Positions 26,104-34,223 of a stretch of DNA of 60,594 bases are shown here, piece after piece (position 1 is the stretch's first letter; every line of letters starts with the position of its first letter). The translations under genes and the position numbers were made by a program. This stretch comes from Ruminococcaceae bacterium UBA7080 (GTDB lineage Bacteria > Bacillota > Clostridia > Oscillospirales > Acutalibacteraceae). The stretch is from assembly GCA_002493595.1 (NCBI GenBank), contig DKZG01000021.1, positions 1 through 60,594 of the forward strand. Reading direction: 5' to 3'. The notes under the pieces are model-generated. The model was not told the origin of the DNA and ran no database searches. It saw only the letters and a program-made list of their open reading frames with translations.

Positions 26104-27054
26104 TTATTTGCAGTATATGGGTGATGTAATAGCAAGAGGCTGGCTTTCTCCGTCGACTTTGCCCCACAGTTCAGCGCGGTACCAATGGTTTGCTTCAAGC
26201 TTTAATGTAACATGGCGCTCGTTGCATTGTGTCTCAAGGGCGATTTTGCCGCCGTTGGTGATTATTTTTATTGTCTGATATTTTATTGCTTCTTCACCGG
26301 CATTTTTTTCACGTGCGTGTAAGTCGGTGAAAAAACTGAAAATATATGTTCCTTTTTTTACTGTGTCGCCGATAGAGTATGTGCCGGCATATTTGTGAAT
26401 TCTGAAGAAAAACTTTACACCTGATGATACAACCGTTCTGCCCATTTTTAAAGCAGAGATGGCATTTATTTGATTAACTTCACCATCAATATCAATATAA
26501 GTACAACCGTAGTGTCCGCTGTTTTCAGGTCTGTGCCAGTCTCTGCCGTAGGTGGCAGCAATTTTATATCCCTTGTCAAGAAGTGAGGTCCAAAGCTTAA
26601 GGGACTTGGTGTTTTCACCTGTAATTCTTGTTAAATCCTCGTGCCATATTTCTATATAGTCAACGTTATTCCAGTTTTTAACAATGAATTCCCATCTGCC
26701 GCCTGTACATATTGGTGAACCCATTTGGAATGGATGTGCAATTCCCACAGCACCACCGGCGGTCTTAACCTCTTTTATTTTTTTATCTATGTTTTCGGGC
26801 ACTGCGTCACGCCAGTCGACAAATTCATTTGCCCCCAAAACAAGCATATGACCAAAATAAGTGGTCCATTCAATGCCTCTGATAGAAGGAAGTATATTGT
26901 CATCAAGCTCGTAATGACCGGAGAAAGTATTATGGTCAGTCAGTGCAATAAGCGACAGATGGTCTGCCTTTGCACTCTCCAAAAGCTCTTTTACCTGAAA
27001 ATCACCGTCGGAGTGAACGGTGTGGCAGTGAAGCTCGCAGGGAAGATAACTCAT
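26104..27054 (-). CDS. PHP/CehA-type metallohydrolase
   Basis: 316 aa. N-terminal polymerase-and-histidinol-phosphatase (PHP) fold motifs: ELHCHTVHSDGD, LIALTDHNTFSG, AVGIAHPFQMGSP and a later YGRDWHRPE, all metal-binding. CehA/McbA-type relatives hydrolyse phosphate or carbamate esters. The last 90 residues look like a beta-sandwich. Cytosolic (no signal). Its ATG overlaps the upstream gene stop (ATGA), so the two are coupled. Confidence 0.82.
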   Translation of the reverse strand: MSYLPCELHCHTVHSDGDFQVKELLESAKADHLSLIALTDHNTFSGHYELDDNILPSIRGIEWTTYFGHMLVLGANEFVDWRDAVPENIDKKIKEVKTAGGAVGIAHPFQMGSPICTGGRWEFIVKNWNNVDYIEIWHEDLTRITGENTKSLKLWTSLLDKGYKIAATYGRDWHRPENSGHYGCTYIDIDGEVNQINAISALKMGRTVVSSGVKFFFRIHKYAGTYSIGDTVKKGTYIFSFFTDLHAREKNAGEEAIKYQTIKIITNGGKIALETQCNERHVTLKLEANHWYRAELWGKVDGESQPLAITSPIYCK

Positions 27055-27494
27055 TCTTTTTTCTCTCCTTCCACTTCAATTGTGTAATCAACATCGCAGG
27101 AAATGCTGTGAACATTAAGGACAATATTCCAATCGCCCGAAAGAATATCGCTTTTTATAAATCCGGGAGATGAAAACGCTTTGCTTATAATATGCTCCTG
27201 ATTATTGCTTTGCCGGTGTGCTGCACCGATATATGTACCGTTAGCATTGACAGAAATGGTTATAAGATTTTTAACCGGCAGATAGTCTGCAGGTCGACCC
27301 ACTATTGTTTCATCGTATTTGTCAAAGCAGTTTCGGACAAGCATAACCGCTTTTTCTCTGTCTTCAAGTGTTTTAGGGGAATAACAATATTTAATTTTGA
27401 GTAGTCTCATATTATCGGGAACATCGAATTTGTGTGTCAGATTTGTTTTGTCGTTGGCAGTGGTTATTTTGCCCTTCGTTTTGTAAATCAGCAT
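27051..27494 (-). CDS. Small protein of unknown function coupled to the PHP hydrolase
   Basis: 147 aa, no signal peptide or membrane segment. Beta-rich, ending DWNIVLNVHSISCDVDYTIEVEG. It overlaps the hydrolase by 4 bp (ATGA), so the products are probably made in equal amounts. The segment may correspond to an N-terminal domain fused to the hydrolase in other species; that is recollection and needs a search. Confidence 0.65.
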   Translation of the reverse strand: MLIYKTKGKITTANDKTNLTHKFDVPDNMRLLKIKYCYSPKTLEDREKAVMLVRNCFDKYDETIVGRPADYLPVKNLITISVNANGTYIGAAHRQSNNQEHIISKAFSSPGFIKSDILSGDWNIVLNVHSISCDVDYTIEVEGEKKE

Positions 27495-27550
27495 AGCACC
27501 CTCCGAATTATATATACAATAATTATAAAATATAATTCGTCTGTTTGCAA

Positions 27551-27579
27551 TTGATATTATTGTACAAAAATGTTATATT
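27551..27579 (+). promoter_or_regulatory. Promoter of the PI-PLC/GH43 pair
   Basis: TTGATA (27551-27556), 17-bp spacer, TATATT (27574-27579). Predicted start near 27586 gives a leader of only about 10 nt, which favours the ATG at 27596. Confidence 0.55.
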
Positions 27580-27595
27580 ATCTTTGGTGATAAGT

Positions 27596-28492
27596 ATGAA
27601 TAATAAAAAGATAAATCCATGCTGCTGGATGAAGAATATTGACGACGGCAAAGATTTGTTGGCACTTAATCTTGTTGGTACGCACGATTGTGTGACACAA
27701 TTTGTACAGCTGTCTCATATATCAAGGTGCCAGGACAGAAGTATTTATGAGCAGCTTTATCTTGGCGTGAGAGGGTTGGATATCAGAGTTCAGGCTAAAG
27801 GCAGCAGGCTTAAAATGGTTCATGGAATTGCAAAGGCGTTTAACAGTCCGAGTCATCTTTCACCGCAGATGGATATGGCGGACGTGCTTGCACATTGTTA
27901 TAGATTCCTTGATGAAAATCCCGATGAAGCGATTGTTTTTCAGTTTAAAAACGACAACGGCAAAGAAATGGAAAAGTGCTTTGATAATCTTTTCAATACA
28001 TATATTAAGAGGAATGAGGATAAGTGGTATCTTGAGAACAGAGCTCCGTCTCTTGGTGAGTGTCGCGGAAAAATTATGCTGATAAGACGGTGTAAGATGT
28101 CTGACAGGGCAGAATATACTGATAAAAATACGGGCATAGATTTTTCAAAATGGGTAGAGCAGGATACGGCTGTTCCCGAACCTTTGATATTAAAAACAAG
28201 CGGAGATAATGAAATAACCTTTATTGTTCAGGATCGGTTTAAATATAAGCCTGAACCGAGATGGAATGTGTGTATTAAGCCGTTTCTTGATACAATGAAG
28301 CCCTTTGACGGCACATATATCATTAATTATCTTTCGACAGCAGGGGGAATGAAAGGTCCTTATCATAATTCAAAATATATTAATCCGCATTTTATGGATT
28401 ATCCCCTTGACAGTGAAAATTATTATGGTATGATTTACGTGGATTTTCCCACACCTGAGCTGACAGGGAAAATTATTAAAACAAATTTTTGA
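27596..28492 (+). CDS. Phosphatidylinositol-specific phospholipase C, X-domain
   Basis: 298 aa from ATG 27596 (GGTGA upstream); an earlier in-frame start at 27545 lies before the promoter. Single-domain bacterial PI-PLC: LVGTHDC supplies the first catalytic His-Asp pair (H30, D31), GVRGLDIRV follows, then the second His in KMVHGI, and YIINYLSTAG near the C-terminus. These enzymes cleave phosphatidylinositol or GPI anchors to a cyclic inositol phosphate and diacylglycerol. No signal peptide is visible, unlike the secreted Bacillus and Listeria enzymes, so it may act inside the cell. Transcribed with a GH43-like gene 10 bp downstream. Confidence 0.85.
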   Translation: MNNKKINPCCWMKNIDDGKDLLALNLVGTHDCVTQFVQLSHISRCQDRSIYEQLYLGVRGLDIRVQAKGSRLKMVHGIAKAFNSPSHLSPQMDMADVLAHCYRFLDENPDEAIVFQFKNDNGKEMEKCFDNLFNTYIKRNEDKWYLENRAPSLGECRGKIMLIRRCKMSDRAEYTDKNTGIDFSKWVEQDTAVPEPLILKTSGDNEITFIVQDRFKYKPEPRWNVCIKPFLDTMKPFDGTYIINYLSTAGGMKGPYHNSKYINPHFMDYPLDSENYYGMIYVDFPTPELTGKIIKTNF

Positions 28493-28502
28493 GGTACCGC
28501 TT

Positions 28503-29369
28503 ATGAAGCTGAATGAAATCAATATACGTGATCCCTTTATATTAAAAGAAAAGGATATATATTATCTTTACGGCACAAGAGCAAAAAATTTCGGAATTAA
28601 GGTTGGCGGTTTTGATGTTTATAAATCAAGGGATTTGGAACAGTGGAGTGAGCCTATATGTTGTTTTAATTCTCAGGATAATGGGTTTAACAGTGAGGTA
28701 AACTGGGCACCTGAGGTGCATAAGTACAAAGACAGCTTTTATATGTTTGCCACCTTTACAAGAGAAAACGGCTTAAGAGGTGTGTTTGTTTTAAAAGCAG
28801 ATCATCCTGCAGGACCTTTTGAGCTGTATTCACCAAAGGCTGTCACGCCTGAGGATTGGGAGTGTCTGGACGGAACACTTTATGTAGACAAAAAGGGTGA
28901 GCCGTATCTTGTTTTCTGCCATGAGCATACGCAGATTATTGACGGAACGGTTTGTTATATAAAACTGAGTGCTGATTTAAAAACAGCGGTCGGCGAGCCG
29001 GTGTATCTTTTTTCAGGATCTTCACCGGAGTGGGCAGACGTAAAGCCTGCGGGCGAACACTATATAACCGACGGACCTTTTATGTACCGAACAACAGGCG
29101 GTGAATTGCTTTTAATATGGTCCACCTTTATTGACCATAAATATGCACAGTGCATTGCGAGGTCGGATAACGGTGATATTGACGCAACATTCATTCATCT
29201 TCCGCCGCTTATTACAAACGACGGCGGACACGGAATGATTTTTAACGCAGGGGATAAGCTGATGCTTACCTTTCATACACCGAATCAGACCGGATATGAG
29301 CGTCCTGTATTCCGTGAACTGGAGGATACAGGTGATGCAATAAAAATTAAATCGCCGAATCGGTTTTAA
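28503..29369 (+). CDS. Glycoside hydrolase family 43-like protein
   Basis: 288 aa five-bladed beta-propeller. GH43 motifs: NIRDPFIL with base D10, NWAPEVHKYKDSFYMFAT, and DGTLYVDKKGEPYLVF carrying the modulating Asp. At the usual general-acid motif (EGP) the sequence reads ITDGPFMY, so Asp replaces Glu; this occurs in some GH43-like proteins as I recall. Family members release arabinose or xylose from plant polysaccharide oligomers. No signal peptide, so intracellular. GAGGT ribosome site; second gene of the PI-PLC unit with a terminator after it. Confidence 0.85.
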   Translation: MKLNEINIRDPFILKEKDIYYLYGTRAKNFGIKVGGFDVYKSRDLEQWSEPICCFNSQDNGFNSEVNWAPEVHKYKDSFYMFATFTRENGLRGVFVLKADHPAGPFELYSPKAVTPEDWECLDGTLYVDKKGEPYLVFCHEHTQIIDGTVCYIKLSADLKTAVGEPVYLFSGSSPEWADVKPAGEHYITDGPFMYRTTGGELLLIWSTFIDHKYAQCIARSDNGDIDATFIHLPPLITNDGGHGMIFNAGDKLMLTFHTPNQTGYERPVFRELEDTGDAIKIKSPNRF

Positions 29370-29375
29370 AATATA

Positions 29376-29420
29376 AATACCGTAATAACTGTTTTATACA
29401 ATTATTACGGTATTATTCTG
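29376..29420 (+). terminator. Terminator of the PI-PLC/GH43 unit
   Basis: Perfect 13-bp stem AATACCGTAATAA (29376-29388) / TTATTACGGTATT (29402-29414), then ATTCT; the T-run is short. Confidence 0.7.
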
Positions 29421-29422
29421 TC

Positions 29423-29451
29423 TTGTACGAATTCAGAATATGTGATATTAT
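29423..29451 (+). promoter_or_regulatory. Promoter of the LytTR regulator gene
   Basis: TTGTAC (29423-29428), 17-bp spacer, TATTAT (29446-29451). It overlaps the upstream ATG at 29442, supporting the GTG start at 29481. Confidence 0.55.
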
Positions 29452-29480
29452 TTTACAAAATCTATCGAAGGGATGATAAT

Positions 29481-30179
29481 GTGAAAATCGCAGTATGTGA
29501 TGATGAACAAATATATATTGATAATATTGTTGAGCTTTTGGACATCTTTTCGGACAAGAATAATATTGATTTTGAAAAAAGCACGTTCATCAATTCTGCT
29601 GAGGTGATGTCAAGTGATATTAAATTTGACATTGCGGTTCTTGATGTGGAAATGGATAATATGAACGGCATTAAATTAGGTGAAAAATTAAGAGAACAAA
29701 ATCCGAATATTATTCTTATCTATGTTACTGCTCATAAAAAATATCTGGATGATGCATTAAATCTGAATGCGGTTCGTTTTTTTGAAAAGCCGTTGAATGA
29801 GCAGAGGTTTTTCAAAGGATTGCAGGATGCAATAAAAAGAATTGATAATTCCACAATCCGCTTTTATCTGAAGGATAAGAAAACAATGGAGCGTATTTTG
29901 GCACAGGATATCATTTTTGTGGAAATTGAGAATAGAAAAACAAAGATTGTTACGCATAATAAAGAATTCCATTCAAATCATCATATAAGCTTCTGGCAGG
30001 ATAACCTTACCAGTACAATATTTATATCACCTCATAAAAGCTATATTATAAATTTTAATTATGTGACAGCATATGAAAGGGACTATATCATTCTTGACGG
30101 AAGATATAAGGTGAATGTTGCAAGAAATAAGCAATCTGATTTTTATCAGAAATTTATGCGTTTTGTGGAGGGGAAATAA
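29481..30179 (+). CDS. LytTR-family response regulator (AgrA-like)
   Basis: 232 aa from GTG 29481 with AAGGGAT upstream; an ATG at 29442 lies inside the promoter. Receiver domain starts MKIAVCDDEQ, with D55 in AVLDVEMDNMNG and KP in FFEKPLN; the C-terminal LytTR DNA-binding domain spans about 135-230 (DIIFVEIENRKTKIV; SPHKSYIINFNYV). Regulators of this class serve peptide quorum sensing or bacteriocin control with an AgrC-type kinase, encoded next (start overlaps the stop by one base). No agrB/agrD genes are in the window. Confidence 0.92.
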   Translation: MKIAVCDDEQIYIDNIVELLDIFSDKNNIDFEKSTFINSAEVMSSDIKFDIAVLDVEMDNMNGIKLGEKLREQNPNIILIYVTAHKKYLDDALNLNAVRFFEKPLNEQRFFKGLQDAIKRIDNSTIRFYLKDKKTMERILAQDIIFVEIENRKTKIVTHNKEFHSNHHISFWQDNLTSTIFISPHKSYIINFNYVTAYERDYIILDGRYKVNVARNKQSDFYQKFMRFVEGK

Positions 30180-30826
30180 TGGTTCGCAGTGCAGTCGTGA
30201 TCGTTATTTATATTTTTGAAATGCTGGTTTCCTTTTGCTTTTTTTCAAGAATATGTGAAAGAAAGAGAAAAATCGGCACAACGCTTTTAATCGGATTATT
30301 GCTTTTTATACCCAGTGCCGTTATTTTTAATTTGTTTCAAAATGAGATAATAAATACATCACTGTTTTTTCTTATTAATTTTGCGTATGCCTTACTGTGC
30401 TTTGATATCTCCCTTAAAAATGCAGCGATACAGAGTGTTATGCTTGATACACTTATGATGTCAGGCGAATATATAACGATATTTCCGATTTCGGTTATGT
30501 TGGATATTCCTGCCAACGCGCATAAAGATAATTTGGATACTCTGATTATTTATGCACTGACAAGCAAGCTGGCATATTTTATAATGTCTCAGCTATTGAC
30601 CTTTATTATTATAAAGACAAGCCATAAGAATAATAATTCAGGACATTTTTTACCATTGTTTATCTTTCCTGTATTGAGCATATCAACCGGTGTACTGTTT
30701 TTATTAATGTCTTACAAAACAGAGATATCGCCGGTTTATAAAATAATTTTTGCCGCTATATGCGTTTTATATATTTTTGCAAGTGTGTTTATATTCATTT
30801 ATTATCAGATGTTTGCAGACAGATAG
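30179..30826 (+). CDS. AgrC-like sensor: N-terminal membrane half ending at in-frame TAG
   Basis: 215 residues with about six transmembrane helices, the sensor domain of a peptide-responsive AgrC-type kinase. It ends QMFADR followed by TAG at 30824-30826. The same frame remains open after the stop, through a coiled-coil-like stretch (TKVNELESEKRLYNLNSTY) into the kinase domain. Intact family members are about 430 aa, exactly the sum of the two parts plus one codon, so I read this as a single gene broken by a nonsense change, for example CAG to TAG. ATG overlaps the regulator stop by one base. Confidence 0.75.
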   Translation: MVRSAVVIVIYIFEMLVSFCFFSRICERKRKIGTTLLIGLLLFIPSAVIFNLFQNEIINTSLFFLINFAYALLCFDISLKNAAIQSVMLDTLMMSGEYITIFPISVMLDIPANAHKDNLDTLIIYALTSKLAYFIMSQLLTFIIIKTSHKNNNSGHFLPLFIFPVLSISTGVLFLLMSYKTEISPVYKIIFAAICVLYIFASVFIFIYYQMFADR

Positions 30827-30883
30827 ACAAAGGTAAATGAGCTTGAATCCGAAAAGCGGCTTTATAATCTGAACAGTACTTAT

Positions 30884-31489
30884 ATGGAAATACTGCAGCA
30901 TCATAACGATGAACTGCAAATGGTTTTTCATGATACAAAAAATCATTATACGGCAATAAGCAGTTTTGATAATATAGAAGATGTTAGGGCATATATTTCA
31001 AAGATTTATCCTGAACTTGAGGAAAAGAATACAATCAGAATATCAAACAATAAAATACTGGATTTGATTATCAGTAAATATATAGTTGCCTGCAGAAATA
31101 AGCATATAAGTTTTGATTATGAGGTCAAAACTGCAAATTTGGATTATATTGATGATACGGAGTTGTCAATGATTCTGAATAATGTTCTTGATAACGCAAT
31201 GGAAGCGGCGGATATAAGTAAGGATAGATGTATAGAGTTTTCCTTAAGACATATTAATAATATGGATGTGTTGAGTGTTGTGAATTCCTGTGATAATCCG
31301 CCCAGACATCATAACGGAAAGCTTTTTACAACGAAGTTTGATACAAGTAATCATGGATTTGGATCAAGAATAATTGAAAAATACGTGAAAAAGAATAACG
31401 GTAAATATGAATGGTTTTATGATGATGCACAACGCAGATTCCATTTAACCATCCTGTTTCAGAAAAATATAAAATCAGATGCACTTTAG
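30884..31489 (+). CDS. AgrC-like sensor: C-terminal GHKL kinase half, in frame after the TAG
   Basis: 201 aa from the first in-frame ATG. H-box FHDTKNHYTAISSF (AgrC/CitA-type), N-box LNNVLDNAMEAAD, and G-box NHGFGSRIIEKYVKKNNG are complete. No ribosome site precedes the ATG at 30884, and the only nearby AAAGG-ATG pair (30837) is out of frame, so independent translation looks poor. Either pseudogene, amber readthrough, or a sequencing error. The kinase motifs show no further decay, so the break would be recent. Confidence 0.7.
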   Translation: MEILQHHNDELQMVFHDTKNHYTAISSFDNIEDVRAYISKIYPELEEKNTIRISNNKILDLIISKYIVACRNKHISFDYEVKTANLDYIDDTELSMILNNVLDNAMEAADISKDRCIEFSLRHINNMDVLSVVNSCDNPPRHHNGKLFTTKFDTSNHGFGSRIIEKYVKKNNGKYEWFYDDAQRRFHLTILFQKNIKSDAL

Positions 31490-31511
31490 TTGAGGTGCAT
31501 CTGATTTTTTT
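31473..31511 (+). terminator. Terminator of the LytTR/kinase unit
   Basis: AATCAGATGCAC (31473-31484) pairs with GTGCATCTGATT (31495-31506), then a T-run. The stop codon at 31487-31489 lies in the loop. Confidence 0.85.
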
Positions 31512-31656
31512 GTTGTTTTCATAGCACACTTTTGCATTTTTGTTGAAAAAATATTTGGCAATTCTATATTATTATAATTAGTAAGGGGGCATTTTAAATA
31601 TGGATAGTTAAGTGCTCGATTCAGGTATGGGTAATGAAAAGAGGAATAAAAAAACA

Positions 31657-32421
31657 ATGCATATAAACAAGGTAATAGAAAAAATCAAGGAGCTTTATTT
31701 ATATCTTCCCGCATGGGTGATTGTATTGGCTGCAGTGCTTTGCATAGTAATCGGTATTCTTATCGGAAACGGAATAAATAAGTCGGATGATTCCGTAACT
31801 CCTGAGGAAACGATAACCTTAGACCGGGATGCAGGAAACACAGCAAAGCCTGAAGTAGATAAATCACAATGGAATCTGATTCTTGTGAATCAGTGGAATC
31901 GGATACCTGATGATTATGAACCAAAGGTAAAGTATCTGGATAACGGACACGCCATTGATGAAAGAGCCTATTCCGATTTGTCGGATATGCTGGCGGATTG
32001 CCGTGATGCAGGTCTTGAGCCTGTAATCTGTTCCTCCTATCGAACGATGGAAAAACAAAAGGAGCTGTTCAGCAATAAGATTGATGAATATGTTTCATAC
32101 GGTTATTCGGACGAGGAGGCTGAGAAAAAAGCAGGCGAGCTTGTTGCAGTACCCGGAACAAGTGAGCATCAGCTGGGACTTGCACTTGATTTTGTTGATA
32201 TATCCAATCAGACTTTGGACGAAAGTCAGGAAAACACGGATGTGCAGAAATGGCTGATGAATAACAGCTGGAAATACGGTTTTATTCTTCGCTATCCAAC
32301 TGATAAAAGCAAAATCACGGGAATCAGCTATGAGCCGTGGCATTACCGATATGTGGGCAAAAAGGCAGCAAAGGAAATTTATGATGCACAAATCTGCCTT
32401 GAAGAGTATTTAAACAGTTAA
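31657..32421 (+). CDS. Membrane-anchored D-alanyl-D-alanine carboxypeptidase, VanY type
   Basis: 254 aa from ATG 31657 (GAGGA 11 nt upstream). One transmembrane helix (about 22-40), then an acidic linker and the VanY zinc domain: SSYRTMEKQKELF, GTSEHQLGLALDFVD (zinc His and Asp) and EPWHYRYVG (zinc His and catalytic Glu). It trims the terminal D-Ala from peptidoglycan stem peptides. The same frame extends upstream to ATG 31600 with a strong AGGGGG site, but a TAA interrupts at codon 4 (31609-31611), so either a mini-ORF precedes the gene or the original start was lost. No van resistance cluster is nearby, so a wall-maintenance role is likelier than vancomycin resistance. Confidence 0.85.
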   Translation: MHINKVIEKIKELYLYLPAWVIVLAAVLCIVIGILIGNGINKSDDSVTPEETITLDRDAGNTAKPEVDKSQWNLILVNQWNRIPDDYEPKVKYLDNGHAIDERAYSDLSDMLADCRDAGLEPVICSSYRTMEKQKELFSNKIDEYVSYGYSDEEAEKKAGELVAVPGTSEHQLGLALDFVDISNQTLDESQENTDVQKWLMNNSWKYGFILRYPTDKSKITGISYEPWHYRYVGKKAAKEIYDAQICLEEYLNS

Positions 32422-32451
32422 AAAATTAATTATAAAAACGGAGGTTAAATT

Positions 32452-34164
32452 ATGAAAAAAACAATATCGGCAGTATTATCATTGATAATGGTGCTCAGTA
32501 TCCTGCTTGGAATGGCAGTTCCTGTTTATGCAGAAGTTTCACAAGTGTATGAGTCAGGAGATTATAAATATAAAATTTTAGAGGACGGAACAGCGGAGAT
32601 ATATCAGTATATGGGTAAAGATGCGGTAAATATGATTGTACCGGATAGGATAGCCAGATATACTGTAACAAAAATAGGAACGCAGGCATATGGATATAGT
32701 AACACTAAAGGATTAAAAACTGTAACTGTACCCGGCTGTATCACCGAGATAGGTGATTATGCTTTTTCAAAATGTCAAAATTTAGAGAAGGTGGAAATGC
32801 TATACGGTGTAAAAAATATTAACTATAGAGCGTTTGAATCCTGTGAACGGTTGAAAGATATTATAATACCTGAGAGTATAACAAGCATAGGAACGCAAGC
32901 CTTTATGGATTGCCATGCTTTAAAAAATATCGTAATACCCAATAGTGTAACAGAACTTGGAAACAGTGTATTTTATCAATGTGAAAATTTAAAAAGTGTA
33001 AAATTATCAAACAGCTTAACAAGGATAAGCGACAGTACATTCAGCCACTGCGAAAATCTTACAAGTGTAACAGGAATTGAAAATATAAAGCATATTGGAA
33101 GATATGCATTTTCGGATTGCAAAATTTTGAAAAATATGTTTTTCTCTTCAGCTTTGGAAATCATAGATTATAACGCGTTTAGTTCCTGCAATAATTTAGC
33201 AGATGTATATTATTGCGCAGATACGAACAGATGGAACAACGTATTGATTGAAGCAGGTAATGAATATCTTACACAGGCGAATTTTCATTTTCATAATTCG
33301 GACAACGGTGTGATTACAAAGAAAGCAACCTGCTCTGCAGAAGGTATCAAAACCTATACCTGCTATATTTGTAACGCAACAAGAACAGAGACAATCCCTG
33401 CCACTGCAAATCATACATATACAAAAAAGGTTATAGCTCCAACCTGTGCAAGGAATGGATATACGCTTCATACCTGTACAACCTGCGGAATTTATTATAC
33501 GAGTGATTATGTTCATACTACCGGTCACGGCAGTAAGACATACCGTGCATTGGTCGGCAAGGCAACACTTTCTAAAAACGGCAGTGCGGTAACAATTTGT
33601 TCTGCCTGTGATACCGTTGTGAAAAAGGAGACGTTCTATTATCCTAAAACAATCAGCCTTTCAAGAACCTCTTATACATATAACGGCAAGGTGCAGACTC
33701 CGTCTGTTACAGTAAAGGACAGCAAAGGCAGAGCACTGAAAAAGGGTACGGATTATACCGTAAGCTATGCAAGCGGCAGAAAGAATGCGGGCAGATATGC
33801 AGTAAAAATTACCTTTAAAGGGAATTACGGCGGAACAAAAACATTGTACTATAATATTGTGCCGAAGGGAACAAAGGTAACGAAGCTGACTGCAAAGAAA
33901 AAGGGCTTTGTTGTTCACTGGGCAACACAGAAGAATCAGACAACAGGCTACCAGATTCAGTACAGCCCGAACAGAAATTTCAGTAAAGCATCTGTTGTAA
34001 CCATGCCTAAAAACACATATTATGCAAGAAATATTACAGGATGTGCAGGTACAAAAAAGTATTATGTACGTGCGCGCACCTATAAAAAGATAAAGTTCAA
34101 CGGTAAGAATTATAATATCTACTCTGCCTGGAGCAAAGTAAAAACAGTTACAACTAAGAGATAG
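32452..34164 (+). CDS. Secreted BspA-type leucine-rich-repeat surface protein
   Basis: 570 aa with a signal peptide (about 1-27, cleaved after VPVYA). Residues about 60-270 are LRR_5 repeats of the BspA type (units like LKNIVIPNSVTELGNSVFYQC). Then two Cys-pair modules (KKATCSAEGIKTYTC, APTCARNGYTLHTC) with His-containing turns, an Ig-like module (about 395-470; YNGKVQTPSVTVKDSKGRAL), and a C-terminal fibronectin-III-like domain (about 475-570). Such proteins mediate adhesion or binding. No sorting signal or dockerin is present, so attachment is unknown. Excellent GGAGG site and a 14-bp terminator. Confidence 0.85.
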   Translation: MKKTISAVLSLIMVLSILLGMAVPVYAEVSQVYESGDYKYKILEDGTAEIYQYMGKDAVNMIVPDRIARYTVTKIGTQAYGYSNTKGLKTVTVPGCITEIGDYAFSKCQNLEKVEMLYGVKNINYRAFESCERLKDIIIPESITSIGTQAFMDCHALKNIVIPNSVTELGNSVFYQCENLKSVKLSNSLTRISDSTFSHCENLTSVTGIENIKHIGRYAFSDCKILKNMFFSSALEIIDYNAFSSCNNLADVYYCADTNRWNNVLIEAGNEYLTQANFHFHNSDNGVITKKATCSAEGIKTYTCYICNATRTETIPATANHTYTKKVIAPTCARNGYTLHTCTTCGIYYTSDYVHTTGHGSKTYRALVGKATLSKNGSAVTICSACDTVVKKETFYYPKTISLSRTSYTYNGKVQTPSVTVKDSKGRALKKGTDYTVSYASGRKNAGRYAVKITFKGNYGGTKTLYYNIVPKGTKVTKLTAKKKGFVVHWATQKNQTTGYQIQYSPNRNFSKASVVTMPKNTYYARNITGCAGTKKYYVRARTYKKIKFNGKNYNIYSAWSKVKTVTTKR

Positions 34165-34183
34165 TTATTTGTAAATATAAGTG

Positions 34184-34215
34184 AAAAAGAACTCGGTCAG
34201 CACCGAGTTCTTTTT
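34184..34215. terminator. Bidirectional terminator between LRR gene and GH2 gene
   Basis: Perfect 14-bp stem AAAAAGAACTCGGT (34184-34197) / ACCGAGTTCTTTTT (34202-34215), 4-nt loop, serving both convergent genes. Confidence 0.95.
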
Positions 34216-34223
34216 GTTATGTT

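Noticed and set aside
27051..27054. Frameshift between the small protein and the PHP hydrolase
   Set aside because: The ATGA overlap is a normal coupled start, and both proteins look complete.
30824..30826. Genome-wide recoding of TAG
   Set aside because: Only one gene shows an internal TAG; the other internal stop nearby (31609) is TAA, so reassignment is not supported.
31657..32421. Part of a vancomycin-resistance cluster
   Set aside because: No vanHAX, vanS/R or related genes nearby; the adjacent regulator is LytTR type.
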